Shown: piece by piece, positions 1-6,744 of the stretch
How the letters are laid out: the number at the start of each line of letters is the position of its first letter
How positions within the stretch are numbered: the stretch's first letter is position 1
Program-made: the position numbers and the translations under genes
Notes under the pieces: generated by a model
The model's database searches: none
Seen by the model: the letters and a program-made list of their open reading frames with translations, nothing else
What the model was told of the DNA's origin: nothing
DNA from: Clostridia bacterium
GTDB taxonomy: Bacteria; Bacillota_A; Clostridia; Christensenellales; Borkfalkiaceae
Reading direction: 5' to 3'
DNA: 7,380 nucleotides
Assembly: GCA_017399665.1 (NCBI GenBank)
Contig: JAFQBR010000245.1
Span: 1-7,380 of the forward strand

Positions 1-1430
1 AGGACAACGCCGAACTCAAAACTTCCAGCGTTTGGATTACCCTCTAAAACCTTTCTTCCTAGCCTTAAAATATCAAAGTCAAGTATATGAGCGTGTCTGC
101 CCGTTTCAACCGTTGTAGGCGGAAAGAAGGTCGTATTCCATAATGGAAAATTGCCTTCACTTACAAGCTCGTTGTCTGATCGCACCGAATAGTTTGAAAC
201 TATTAAACTGCTGGTTATTACGTACATAAAATATAACCGTGCGTAGTCGCTTAACACTTCGTATAAATCCCATACCTTTAAACCGTCGTCATAGGTTCTG
301 CCATACTTTTCTATATCGTAGCCGTATAGCCGTTCACACGCATTTCCGTTTCTTTCAAAACGTGCGCGCTTCTTATTGATCCAGTCCTTAACGGTGGCTA
401 AATTGTATACTTGTCTATACTCCATACACCTACTTAAATCACGTTCAAATTCTATCCACGGAAACCTTGGAAATTTCATATCGCTTTTCTGTAAAAGTTC
501 AAAGGCTTTTTGCCTAAACATTACCTCTTGTGAAAGCGCCATATCCGTGATAATCGTAGTCTTCTTTTTACCCATCGAGCCACACGTCATTGACACGATT
601 GGAAGCTCGTTTATAAACCCACAGTTACGCGCTTCAAAGTGCTGTAATAAGTTAACCGCCATACGCTTTCTTATAATACCAAAAACGTATACGCCAACGA
701 TTACAAACACCCACCAAGGAACGGTTGTAAAAAGCACCTGTAAATCTATTGCCAGCTTACAAAATTGTCTGAATAAACCACCGAACTCAAAGCTCGATGA
801 AAAGTATAAATAATATGCTATAAACGCTATAATTATTGAAATGAAATTTAAGTTAAAAACCCACATTAAAAGCCATATTTTGAAAATTTTTATGTTTTGC
901 ATAATATACTCCACATAGCCAGTTATAAACCGTCTAACTGGTGTGTAAAATATTGCCTTTAATCGCTTACAAATCCTTAGCGGAAGAGTATCCCGGTTAT
1001 AGTTATTATTGATTGTATTATACCGTTCTTTCATAACTAAATACAGCAATAAAAACACGGGTAAAAGTATTATTACTACCCTTGAAAAATTACTTAGTTT
1101 TACCCCTGTTTCGTGGAAATATCCAAGTAGATTTTCCTTACTAAAAAGTAACGCAAAATACCCCCTGCTTTGCTCTGTAAACTCGTTTAGATCTTCCGGC
1201 AGGATTATCTCTTGTTTTATCACTTTCGACCATTCTACTACCGTTGGAACGGCACTGGTTTTACGGTTAAAAATGAATGCAAAATATATTCTTATAGACG
1301 ACCATAAATCAACTAAACTTTCCCATAATCTTAGGTATGAATTTGTAAACTTAAATACGGTAAGATAAACAAAAAATATGCTTATCATTATGGTGATTGT
1401 TAAATAAATTTTTCTTAGTCTATTACTCAT
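1..1430 (-). CDS. Polytopic membrane protein with atypical P-loop, putative NTPase (C-terminus beyond the window)
   Basis: The frame is open from the ATG at 1430 to the left edge, giving 476 residues. It has four likely membrane segments (about 8-27, 115-133, 186-210 and 232-252), then a cytoplasmic region. Just after the last segment and a basic stretch (IIRKRM) comes SMTCGSMGKKKTTIITDMAL; GSMGKKKTT at 284-292 resembles a Walker A loop, with Lys in place of the last Gly of GxxxxGK[ST]. Later blocks include SSLIVSNYSVRSD (407-419), FPLWNTTFF (428-436) and HILDFDILRLG (448-458), the last a possible Walker B-like strand (hydrophobic run ending in Asp). Order and topology (N-terminal membrane segments, then a nucleotide-binding region) are like coupling-protein or FtsK/HerA-type DNA motors. 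Inovirus Zot/pI proteins are also membrane ATPases, but with the membrane segment after the ATPase. Family assignment stays open. It is the last visible gene of the operon, 22 nt after the microprotein gene. Confidence 0.83.
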   Translation of the reverse strand, partial: MSNRLRKIYLTITIMISIFFVYLTVFKFTNSYLRLWESLVDLWSSIRIYFAFIFNRKTSAVPTVVEWSKVIKQEIILPEDLNEFTEQSRGYFALLFSKENLLGYFHETGVKLSNFSRVVIILLPVFLLLYLVMKERYNTINNNYNRDTLPLRICKRLKAIFYTPVRRFITGYVEYIMQNIKIFKIWLLMWVFNLNFISIIIAFIAYYLYFSSSFEFGGLFRQFCKLAIDLQVLFTTVPWWVFVIVGVYVFGIIRKRMAVNLLQHFEARNCGFINELPIVSMTCGSMGKKKTTIITDMALSQEVMFRQKAFELLQKSDMKFPRFPWIEFERDLSRCMEYRQVYNLATVKDWINKKRARFERNGNACERLYGYDIEKYGRTYDDGLKVWDLYEVLSDYARLYFMYVITSSLIVSNYSVRSDNELVSEGNFPLWNTTFFPPTTVETGRHAHILDFDILRLGRKVLEGNPNAGSFEFGVV

Positions 1431-1434
1431 ACAA

Positions 1435-1441
1435 CACCCCC
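1435..1441 (-). promoter_or_regulatory. Ribosome binding site GGGGGTG for the ATPase-like gene
   Basis: GGGGGTG, 4 nt before the ATG at 1430 (AGGGGG gives a 6-nt spacing). It supports this ATG over the internal Met15, which would cut into the first membrane segment. Confidence 0.75.
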
Positions 1442-1452
1442 TATTACCCTAT

Positions 1453-1548
1453 TTATGAAAGTTGGCTACCCGTATAAAACAGATAGCCAACCACCAATAA
1501 AATTATGATAAGAAGGAGTATTGAAATAATTCTTTTTATTATTTTCAA
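1453..1548 (-). CDS. 31-aa single-pass membrane microprotein
   Basis: Short gene starting at TTG and ending with TAA. The product begins (M)KIIKR, continues with about 19 hydrophobic residues (IISILLLIIILLVVGYLF) and ends YTGSQLS. The positive N-terminus predicts an N-in, C-out membrane helix. Support for translation: a well-placed AAGGAG, a TTG start like that of the gene before it, a fit between two operon genes (15 nt after one, 22 nt before the next), and a membrane helix that would be unlikely from random sequence, though AT-rich DNA encodes hydrophobic residues easily. Its position between a large C-terminally anchored protein and a membrane NTPase is where inoviruses keep small membrane proteins, but the homology is unproven. 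Its last third overlaps an RNA hairpin at 1461-1491. Confidence 0.62.
   Translation of the reverse strand: MKIIKRIISILLLIIILLVVGYLFYTGSQLS
1461..1491 (-). other. Strand-specific RNA hairpin near the end of the microprotein gene
   Basis: On the minus strand, GTTGGCTATCTGT pairs with ACGGGTAGCCAAC around a 5-nt loop (TTTAT): 13 bp, of which 8 outer pairs are perfect Watson-Crick and two inner ones are G-U. The G-U pairs become mismatches on the plus strand, so the fold favours the operon transcript. It is followed by TTTCATAA, too short a T-run for a convincing terminator. It lies about 20 nt before the ribosome binding site of the ATPase-like gene, so a role in mRNA processing, stability or reduced downstream expression is plausible. 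Confidence 0.6.
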
Positions 1549-1556
1549 CGCTCATT

Positions 1557-1562
1557 CTCCTT
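1557..1562 (-). promoter_or_regulatory. Ribosome binding site for the 31-aa microprotein
   Basis: AAGGAG one base after the TGA of the 658-aa gene, 8 nt before TTG at 1548. The same 8-nt spacing is used at the 3540 and 6658 starts. An ATG at 1555 lies only 1 nt from this site and is too close to be its start. Confidence 0.7.
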
Positions 1563-1563
1563 G

Positions 1564-3540
1564 TCATTTTTTCCTGTTTTTATTCTTTTTTGATAATTGA
1601 CTTATTCCGTTAGCAATCGAACTTACTACCCAAACTATTCCTTTTGCTATATATGGGAATAACGGTGATAAAATATATATCAATAATGCTAAAGCAATTA
1701 AACTTAATACTGCTTTCCACCATTGAAATTCACCTTCTGGCGCAGTAAAATCATTGACTATATCTATGGGATCGGAAACTATAGGTATAACGTGATATAC
1801 ACCGTTTTTGTTAAACGTTAATTCTATAATATCAAAATCAAAAAATAGCGTTTGTTGCGCTACGTATGTATCAGTATAAGTTATATTGTCATCACTTTGT
1901 GTATATGCTGGAGCACAGTAATAATCCGTCTGCGCAAACCTAAACAATACTACTCCACACTCTTCTGCTATTGATTGAGCAAAGTATGCTTTCAAATTAC
2001 TTACGTCTTTAGCGCTTACTAAAAGATTTTTTGATATTTGTTCATCAGTTCCTACTAAATCATTCGCTGTAACCATATATATTGGCGATACCGCGTTATA
2101 ATCTTCATCTGTTTCCGGCCACGAAAAACCGTAATCTCGTAGCTTTTCCCACCAGCTGTGATTGCTATCGTAACTGTTTAAATCAAACGTATCAAGCAAA
2201 TCTATGGTTTTATCATTATACCCCATAGTCCGCCCTTCATCAACGCTATCTTCAAACAAATCAATGCTTAAATCTCGACCGTTACAATCTATATAGCCGT
2301 TACCTAAGTTGTTTCCGTAGTTATATATCCAATCCTTTATTACCGTTCTATCAACGTCGCCAGCGTATGGCTTTGAGTATAAATAATCGAATATTGACTG
2401 CGCATCAACCTGTGGCGCATGAAATGCATACGGCATTATTGTTGAATATTTATCGACAAAATAAACGTCTGTTTTTGTGCCTACCGAAGAATATTTTGTT
2501 GAAGTATCTACGTTATACGTCCAATACATACTGTGTGAGTTAGGAATACCAATACCACTTGACGGCTTTGCACTATAACCAGAGTATAAATAAATCGGTA
2601 CACTTTTATTGTATTTACCTACGTCTACTCCAGTATATTGCAATAACTGATTGTAAAAATCTTGATTTGACGTTATTGCCGCCATTTTTGTCTTATATTC
2701 CCACCATTCAGCACGTATCTTCTGTAAATGCCCGTAAATCTCAAATATTCGCTTCGGAACTGCAAAATATACGGTATTTACTTCGTTATAATGGTCTACA
2801 CCTAAGCTTGATACACCCGTTCTAAAGTTAGTGTGCCTTACGTTTAATTCTAATGTTTCAAGTTCTGTAATCTCACAATTTAGAGTCGATTCAGCATCTT
2901 TATCCGGCCCGTAGCCTTTTGCATAACCTGTAAACAAATACGTTCCGCCCACGTGGTATTCCGTAGCATTTTCTTCACCATAAGTTAGTAATTCAATACC
3001 AGAAATATCATATCGGCGCTTGTTTGTGTTTACTCTATCTTCAAAGGTCGTTCCGTTTACTTCTTTATCAACTACTTTGAATTTATAAAATAAATGCTTA
3101 TAATCCCCTGACTCTACCCTATTGCAAAATTTCAAACTATACTTTGTATAAGAGTTCGGTAAACCGGTTTTGTCGTATGAACTTGCCATTTGAATCTTAT
3201 TTTGCTTGCTTTTTGAATCAATATTTAAGCCTTTTGGATTATATATATACACGTATAACCCATAATCTTTTCTTTGACTGGCTCTATATGAATAACAATA
3301 CTCAATAAAACTTACTATCTGAATTTCCTTATTTTCATCAAATGGATATAACGTTAAATCAAACGGCTGACCGTTTACCTTTGCTGACTGTAAATCTTCT
3401 AAAACACTACTTGTTTCAAAGCTGTTTTCACTCTCCGCTGCATACGCAAAGGTAGGTTGCACCACCGTTATGATGGTGCAAATTACCAGTATTATTGCAT
3501 TTAAGCAGAGAAGAAGTTTGCTCTTTCCTGCTTTTCTCAA
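1564..3540 (-). CDS. Large exported protein with C-terminal membrane anchor, unknown family
   Basis: 658 aa starting at TTG. Residues 1-34 are a clear signal peptide: MRKAGKSK, then a hydrophobic core to about 28, then an AYA/A-type cleavage site near 34-35. A long extracytoplasmic region follows, rich in Tyr, Asp, Asn and Ser, with recognisable blocks (YGLYVYIYNPKGLNID near 95; YDISGIELLTYGEENATEY near 178; TYLFTGYAKGYGPDKD near 205; RAEWWEYKTKMA near 280). The C-terminus has one or two hydrophobic segments, about 608-628 and 628-648 (the latter containing YIAKGIVWVVSSIANG), and ends KKNKNRKK in the cytoplasm. I recognise no named domain and no catalytic motif. Signal peptide plus C-terminal anchor is the topology of filamentous-phage adsorption proteins (pIII) and also of many surface adhesins or sheath components; the choice is open. 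It shares a stop/start overlap with the 201-aa gene and is followed directly by the microprotein gene. Confidence 0.9.
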   Translation of the reverse strand: MRKAGKSKLLLCLNAIILVICTIITVVQPTFAYAAESENSFETSSVLEDLQSAKVNGQPFDLTLYPFDENKEIQIVSFIEYCYSYRASQRKDYGLYVYIYNPKGLNIDSKSKQNKIQMASSYDKTGLPNSYTKYSLKFCNRVESGDYKHLFYKFKVVDKEVNGTTFEDRVNTNKRRYDISGIELLTYGEENATEYHVGGTYLFTGYAKGYGPDKDAESTLNCEITELETLELNVRHTNFRTGVSSLGVDHYNEVNTVYFAVPKRIFEIYGHLQKIRAEWWEYKTKMAAITSNQDFYNQLLQYTGVDVGKYNKSVPIYLYSGYSAKPSSGIGIPNSHSMYWTYNVDTSTKYSSVGTKTDVYFVDKYSTIMPYAFHAPQVDAQSIFDYLYSKPYAGDVDRTVIKDWIYNYGNNLGNGYIDCNGRDLSIDLFEDSVDEGRTMGYNDKTIDLLDTFDLNSYDSNHSWWEKLRDYGFSWPETDEDYNAVSPIYMVTANDLVGTDEQISKNLLVSAKDVSNLKAYFAQSIAEECGVVLFRFAQTDYYCAPAYTQSDDNITYTDTYVAQQTLFFDFDIIELTFNKNGVYHVIPIVSDPIDIVNDFTAPEGEFQWWKAVLSLIALALLIYILSPLFPYIAKGIVWVVSSIANGISQLSKKNKNRKK

Positions 3541-4142
3541 AGTATTAGCACCTCCTTTTCAAATTCTACGCCCGTTACACTTATGTAAAAGGCAAAATCT
3601 AAATTATAGGTAACTTCTTCGTTATACGACGATACTACGAGTGTAAATGGATACTGTACCTTTAGCGCTTCTTCGGGTACTTCTACATTTGAACCGCTAT
3701 ACTTTGCTTTTAATATGTCTTCAAGCATAATTTTTTCGGGTATTTCTATCGTAAAATAATCATCGCCTTCTACAATTTTAAAACAATCAGTTAAATCTCC
3801 AACCTCATAGTATGCGTATGTTTCACCGTCTACTGTAAAATCAAAGGACTGTTCTTCATTTTGATTGGCTACTATTGATAGATGATATCCGTGTGCTTCT
3901 TCCTTATTAAAATCAAAGGTGTATTTTGTATTAAATCGATGAGTTTTGCCACGCTCTAAAACTAGTTTTTTCTCACTGCTTAATATACTTACACCGTTGT
4001 GTTCAATATAGAATGTCTTAAAATCTTCGTTAAATCCGTTCGTAAATGTAAAAATAAAGCCGATTGCGCCTAAAAATACAAGAATTATCAATAAATACGT
4101 TATCACTTTCGTTGCAGCATTCGCTGTTCTTTTTTTATTCAT
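3537..4142 (-). CDS. Membrane-anchored surface protein, related to the C-terminal region of the 372-aa protein
   Basis: 201 aa. The N-terminus is basic (MNKKRTANAATK), with one membrane segment at about 13-34 and then an extracytoplasmic region. This region begins TNGFNEDFKTFYIEHNG and is rich in Glu, Tyr, Phe and predicted beta-strands. The layout LVLERGKTHRFNTKYTFDF ... DLTDCF ... YFTIEIPEK ... YISVTGVEFEKEV parallels residues about 185-372 of the gene before it, so the two look like a short and a long version of one fold; the long one adds an Ig-like domain. No catalytic motif is seen. The gene starts at the ATG at 4142 with GAGGTG a few bases upstream, 20 nt after the previous stop. Its last codons (KEV) contain AAGGAGGTG, which serves as the ribosome binding site of the next gene, and its TGA overlaps that gene's TTG. 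Confidence 0.87.
   Translation of the reverse strand: MNKKRTANAATKVITYLLIILVFLGAIGFIFTFTNGFNEDFKTFYIEHNGVSILSSEKKLVLERGKTHRFNTKYTFDFNKEEAHGYHLSIVANQNEEQSFDFTVDGETYAYYEVGDLTDCFKIVEGDDYFTIEIPEKIMLEDILKAKYSGSNVEVPEEALKVQYPFTLVVSSYNEEVTYNLDFAFYISVTGVEFEKEVLIL
3549..3557 (-). promoter_or_regulatory. Ribosome binding site inside the 201-aa gene, setting the TTG start of the 658-aa gene
   Basis: AAGGAGGTG, a near-perfect extended Shine-Dalgarno, lies within codons for KEV at the end of the 201-aa gene, 8 nt before TTG at 3540. The spacing and strength support TTG as the real start, with stop and start overlapping as TTGA. Confidence 0.85.
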
Positions 4143-4162
4143 AATTCACCTCGCTTCGCAGA

Positions 4163-5281
4163 TTAATACTCTACAACTTCTTTATTTAGCTCTACGCCGT
4201 TTACCGAATATACTAACCAAAGCTTTATTTCATCACTTAAACCACTAGTTTTATCTGTTACCTTTATTAAAAAATAACTGGATTTGATCTTCTCTAGGTT
4301 TTCAGTCGCTTTTTCTTCGTAACCATTGCCTACCGTATAGCCAAATTCATCATAAAATACATAGCGGTTTTTGTAATTAGTTGCTAAAAGTTCTTCATCA
4401 GTAACCGATTCTTCATAGAATTCTTCAACGCATTTTTCACCTGTTGTTATTTTTAACGTTGTGCCTTCAATGCTTGCACTAGTGATAAACGAATCTACGA
4501 AATGTGATAATTCTAACTCACGAAACTCGCTAAAATTAAACATTCCTGACCATGGATCTACACTTCCATCACCAAAATATAACAAACCTACAGCACTAAC
4601 TTCTACAGCTAAATCATAAGTTCCTACGCTACTAAATGCGTTATCCATTACTATATCAAAATTATACGTTTTGTTAGTTCCTATCTCGTAATATTCTTCA
4701 CGTTCGGTACTTTCACTTAATACTAATTCGTTGCTTTCAACCTCTAATGAAAGTGCTGTGCCTTTGTATTTTATAATACAAGTATCTGTAAAACCACCGT
4801 CGCGCGTCGTTACTTTTAGTTCTATGGTATCATTCCCAAAAGCTTTAAAACACGAAACCGTTGCTGTCGTTGCGCCGTCACTTGCTTGTGTTACAGTTAC
4901 GTAATCGCTTACCTTTTCTTTACCATACGTAGGCGCATCCTTCCATGCAACACTAAAATCCACTTTTTGATTTGATGCATTAAACGGCTTTACCGTTGCT
5001 TGAATTGTAACGTCTACGCTATTTGCATTTGCTGAAACAGCATTTAACAATGAATTTGACGTAAATGTCATAAATTTTGGCATTGGATGCACCGTATTTA
5101 CAGTTTCTATTACCGTAGCTTCTTCGCTTTCCTTTTCTTCAGAAGTGTTATTAAACCATCCTACGATAATTCCGGTTAGCATTATACCTATAATAACAAA
5201 TGCTATTAGGGTTAACCACCATTTTACGCTATCTGAACTCTTATGCCGCATTAACTCTTTTTGATTATCGTAATATCTCAT
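4163..5281 (-). CDS. Membrane-anchored surface protein with an Ig-like (BIG2-type) domain
   Basis: 372 aa. A short cytoplasmic stretch (1-20, with basic residues near HKSSDSVK) is followed by one membrane segment at about 21-43 (starting WWLTLIAFVI), then an acidic Ser/Glu-rich linker (45-60), so the rest should lie outside the membrane. Residues about 85-173 read as a bacterial Ig-like domain: strands VTIQATVKPFNASNQKVDFS, VAWKD, YVTVTQ, TATVSCFKAFGNDTIELKV, TDTCIIKYKG. Cys144 and Cys168 could form a disulfide. The part from about 180 to 372 has no domain I recognise, but its pattern and last residues (YSVNGVELNKEV) match the neighbouring 201-aa protein (YISVTGVEFEKEV). It has no LPXTG or lipobox. 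A structural or binding role at the cell or virion surface is likely; an enzyme is not suggested. The ATG at 5281 has GGGGGTG upstream. Confidence 0.87.
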   Translation of the reverse strand: MRYYDNQKELMRHKSSDSVKWWLTLIAFVIIGIMLTGIIVGWFNNTSEEKESEEATVIETVNTVHPMPKFMTFTSNSLLNAVSANANSVDVTIQATVKPFNASNQKVDFSVAWKDAPTYGKEKVSDYVTVTQASDGATTATVSCFKAFGNDTIELKVTTRDGGFTDTCIIKYKGTALSLEVESNELVLSESTEREEYYEIGTNKTYNFDIVMDNAFSSVGTYDLAVEVSAVGLLYFGDGSVDPWSGMFNFSEFRELELSHFVDSFITSASIEGTTLKITTGEKCVEEFYEESVTDEELLATNYKNRYVFYDEFGYTVGNGYEEKATENLEKIKSSYFLIKVTDKTSGLSDEIKLWLVYSVNGVELNKEVVEY

Positions 5282-5286
5282 AATAA

Positions 5287-5293
5287 CACCCCC
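5287..5293 (-). promoter_or_regulatory. Ribosome binding site GGGGGTG for the 372-aa gene
   Basis: GGGGGTG immediately after the SGNH stop codon, 5 nt before the ATG at 5281. The same GGGGGTGTT block precedes the ATPase-like gene at 1430, so this variant is used twice in the operon. Confidence 0.75.
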
Positions 5294-6658
5294 TTATTTA
5301 CTCTCTTCTTTTTCAGGTAGACCGTATACGCCTTCAAGCTTTCTTACAAACAATTCTGTGATTAAATCCATACCTTGTTCGTTAGGATGTAAGCCGTCCA
5401 TCGTATACTTCGCATAGTCATAGCCTTCAATGTTAGCAATATCTACTAAATGACAGTCAAAATAATCGGCAATTTTTCTAATTGCTTTGTTGTAACTAGC
5501 TAAAGTATCAGTATTTTTATTCATGCCGTTCGCAGGTAAAGTTAATACAAAAATATCTGCATTTTCATACTTTGTAATCATTTTGTGAATCATTATTGCA
5601 TAGGCTTCTGCCACAGTTTCAGGACTAATATACCCTTCTTCTTCGGTATAAATGTCCTCTAACTTGCTAAAATTGCCTATTGCTAGGTTTGCGTTAAAGT
5701 CGTTTATACCAATATATACGGCAATAATATCGGGATGAGTTCCGCTATTTTCACCAGTATTATCGTGTAACTGTTCACATCTGGTTTGATATGCCGCGCT
5801 ACCGCCTGTTAATACTTTTGAACCCGACCAGGAATTGTTTACAAGCATAGTCATACCGGTGGCATTTGCAGTTTGCATCCACCAAGTTTCATCAGGGTTA
5901 TCAATTTCTCCCTTAGGATAATATACAGCATTACTACCAATAGTGTTGTTTGTATTGGTTGCATCGTTACTCATTCCGCTAAAAGTTGAAATACTATCAC
6001 CTAAAATAGAGATAGTTTTGCCTTTTAAATCTACTACGTCATCAGTATAAATACTATAAAAAATACTTTGTGTTGGTTGTAAAATACCAGCTTTGCCTAA
6101 ATCATATACGAAATTATAGTCTGGAATAGTCGCGTAACAACAAATAACTGGATCGTCCGGGCTCATAAACGCTAACGTTTCATCTTCTCCAACGTATATA
6201 AACTGGTCGGATAAATCAATACTAATCCATTTATTTACAGTAGTACTCGTAAGTTCTTCTTTTGGCAAATACACTTTATGCGTCGTATATGGCTCTGACG
6301 TGTAAATACCACCCTTTTTAACGGTTGCACTCTTAATTACGTGTAAGCTGAAATACTGGTTTTCATCCAATGCTGTTACGCTTCTTACAGGCACAGCAAT
6401 TTTGGTTATTCTCTTATTGCTAAAAAGTGAAGTATCTTGATATGCATACGGCGCTACCTTCATATTATCGGTATTAGGTAACGAACTGATGGGGTATTTT
6501 TCTTCAAAATCACCACCAAAAGTAGCTTCATATTCTACTTCTACCGGCGCGGTACTTCTTGCTTCTTCTAGGGGTTTTCCTATAAAGAAATAAGCACCTA
6601 AACCGGCAAGTAAAACAACAACCAATACAATAGCTATTATTGTTATAACTTTCTTCAT
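5294..6658 (-). CDS. Membrane-anchored SGNH/GDSL-family hydrolase
   Basis: Predicted ester hydrolase of 454 aa (numbered from the ATG at 6658). Residues 1-27 (MKKVITIIAIVLVVVLLAGL...) form an N-terminal membrane anchor. The sequence has LAGL where a lipoprotein would have LAGC, so it is not a lipoprotein. Residues about 40-205 look like a beta-sandwich, possibly a jelly-roll binding module (repeated strands such as KITKIAVPV-like and WISIDLSDQFIYVG). The catalytic domain begins at about 212 and has all the family blocks: GDSIS with nucleophile Ser222; NNSWSGSK with oxyanion Gly279; GIND with Asn319; and DGLH with Asp421 and His424. The enzyme should act outside the cytoplasmic membrane, on an acetylated or acylated glycan or lipid, but the substrate cannot be read from sequence. 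It is the first gene of a tight run of surface-protein genes; its TAA is 12 nt before the next ATG. A tail of charged residues (PEKEESK) closes the protein. Confidence 0.93.
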   Translation of the reverse strand: MKKVITIIAIVLVVVLLAGLGAYFFIGKPLEEARSTAPVEVEYEATFGGDFEEKYPISSLPNTDNMKVAPYAYQDTSLFSNKRITKIAVPVRSVTALDENQYFSLHVIKSATVKKGGIYTSEPYTTHKVYLPKEELTSTTVNKWISIDLSDQFIYVGEDETLAFMSPDDPVICCYATIPDYNFVYDLGKAGILQPTQSIFYSIYTDDVVDLKGKTISILGDSISTFSGMSNDATNTNNTIGSNAVYYPKGEIDNPDETWWMQTANATGMTMLVNNSWSGSKVLTGGSAAYQTRCEQLHDNTGENSGTHPDIIAVYIGINDFNANLAIGNFSKLEDIYTEEEGYISPETVAEAYAIMIHKMITKYENADIFVLTLPANGMNKNTDTLASYNKAIRKIADYFDCHLVDIANIEGYDYAKYTMDGLHPNEQGMDLITELFVRKLEGVYGLPEKEESK

Positions 6659-6666
6659 TTTTATTT

Positions 6667-6671
6667 CCTCC
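6667..6671 (-). promoter_or_regulatory. Ribosome binding site that sets the SGNH hydrolase start
   Basis: GGAGG, 8 nt before the ATG at 6658. A longer reading of the frame would start at a TTG at 6673, but that TTG overlaps this GGAGG and has no ribosome binding site of its own. The ATG at 6658 is therefore the better start, giving 454 rather than 459 residues. Confidence 0.85.
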
Positions 6672-6682
6672 AAAATTTAATT

Positions 6683-6727
6683 AAAAAAACTGCGACTCAC
6701 AGTGGCTTTAACCACCGCAAGCCGCAG
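6683..6727 (-). terminator. Rho-independent terminator between the 123-aa gene and the SGNH operon
   Basis: Read on the minus strand, 6727-6690 forms a 16-bp stem (5' arm CTGCGGCTTGCGGTGG, 3' arm CCACTGTGAGTCGCAG) with loop TTAAAG. Four of the pairs are G-U. Seven T residues follow at 6689-6683. The G-U pairs become A-C mismatches on the other strand, so the structure is specific to minus-strand transcription. It lies 18 nt after the 123-aa gene. Only about 10 nt separate the T-run from the ribosome binding site of the next gene, leaving no room for a promoter between them. The downstream operon must therefore rely on read-through, or on a promoter inside or upstream of the 123-aa gene. Confidence 0.88.
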
Positions 6728-6744
6728 AAACGGTTATTTTTTTA

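Noticed and set aside
376..813. Plus-strand open frame of 145 codons
   Set aside because: It lies antisense inside the long minus-strand P-loop gene, has a low-complexity Ser/Ile/Asn composition typical of antisense frames, and no good ribosome binding site.
919..941. 7-bp inverted repeat CCAGTTA/TAACTGG inside the P-loop gene
   Set aside because: Several of this size are expected by chance, and it lies within coding sequence without context.
1009..1368. Plus-strand open frame of 119 codons
   Set aside because: Antisense to the N-terminal membrane part of the P-loop gene, with no supporting signal.
1466..1555. 29-codon minus-strand frame from the ATG at 1555 (MSVENNKK...)
   Set aside because: The AAGGAG is only 1 nt from this ATG. 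The overlapping frame from TTG at 1548 has correct spacing and encodes a clear membrane helix.
2559..2825. Plus-strand open frame of 88 codons
   Set aside because: Antisense within the 658-aa exported protein gene.
3457..3481. 8-bp perfect inverted repeat TTGCACCA/TGGTGCAA in the signal-peptide codons of the 658-aa gene
   Set aside because: About one such repeat is expected by chance in a sequence of this length; there is no neighbouring T-run or other signal.
6658..6673. TTG at 6673 as start of the SGNH hydrolase
   Set aside because: It overlaps the GGAGG that serves the ATG at 6658 and has no ribosome binding site itself.
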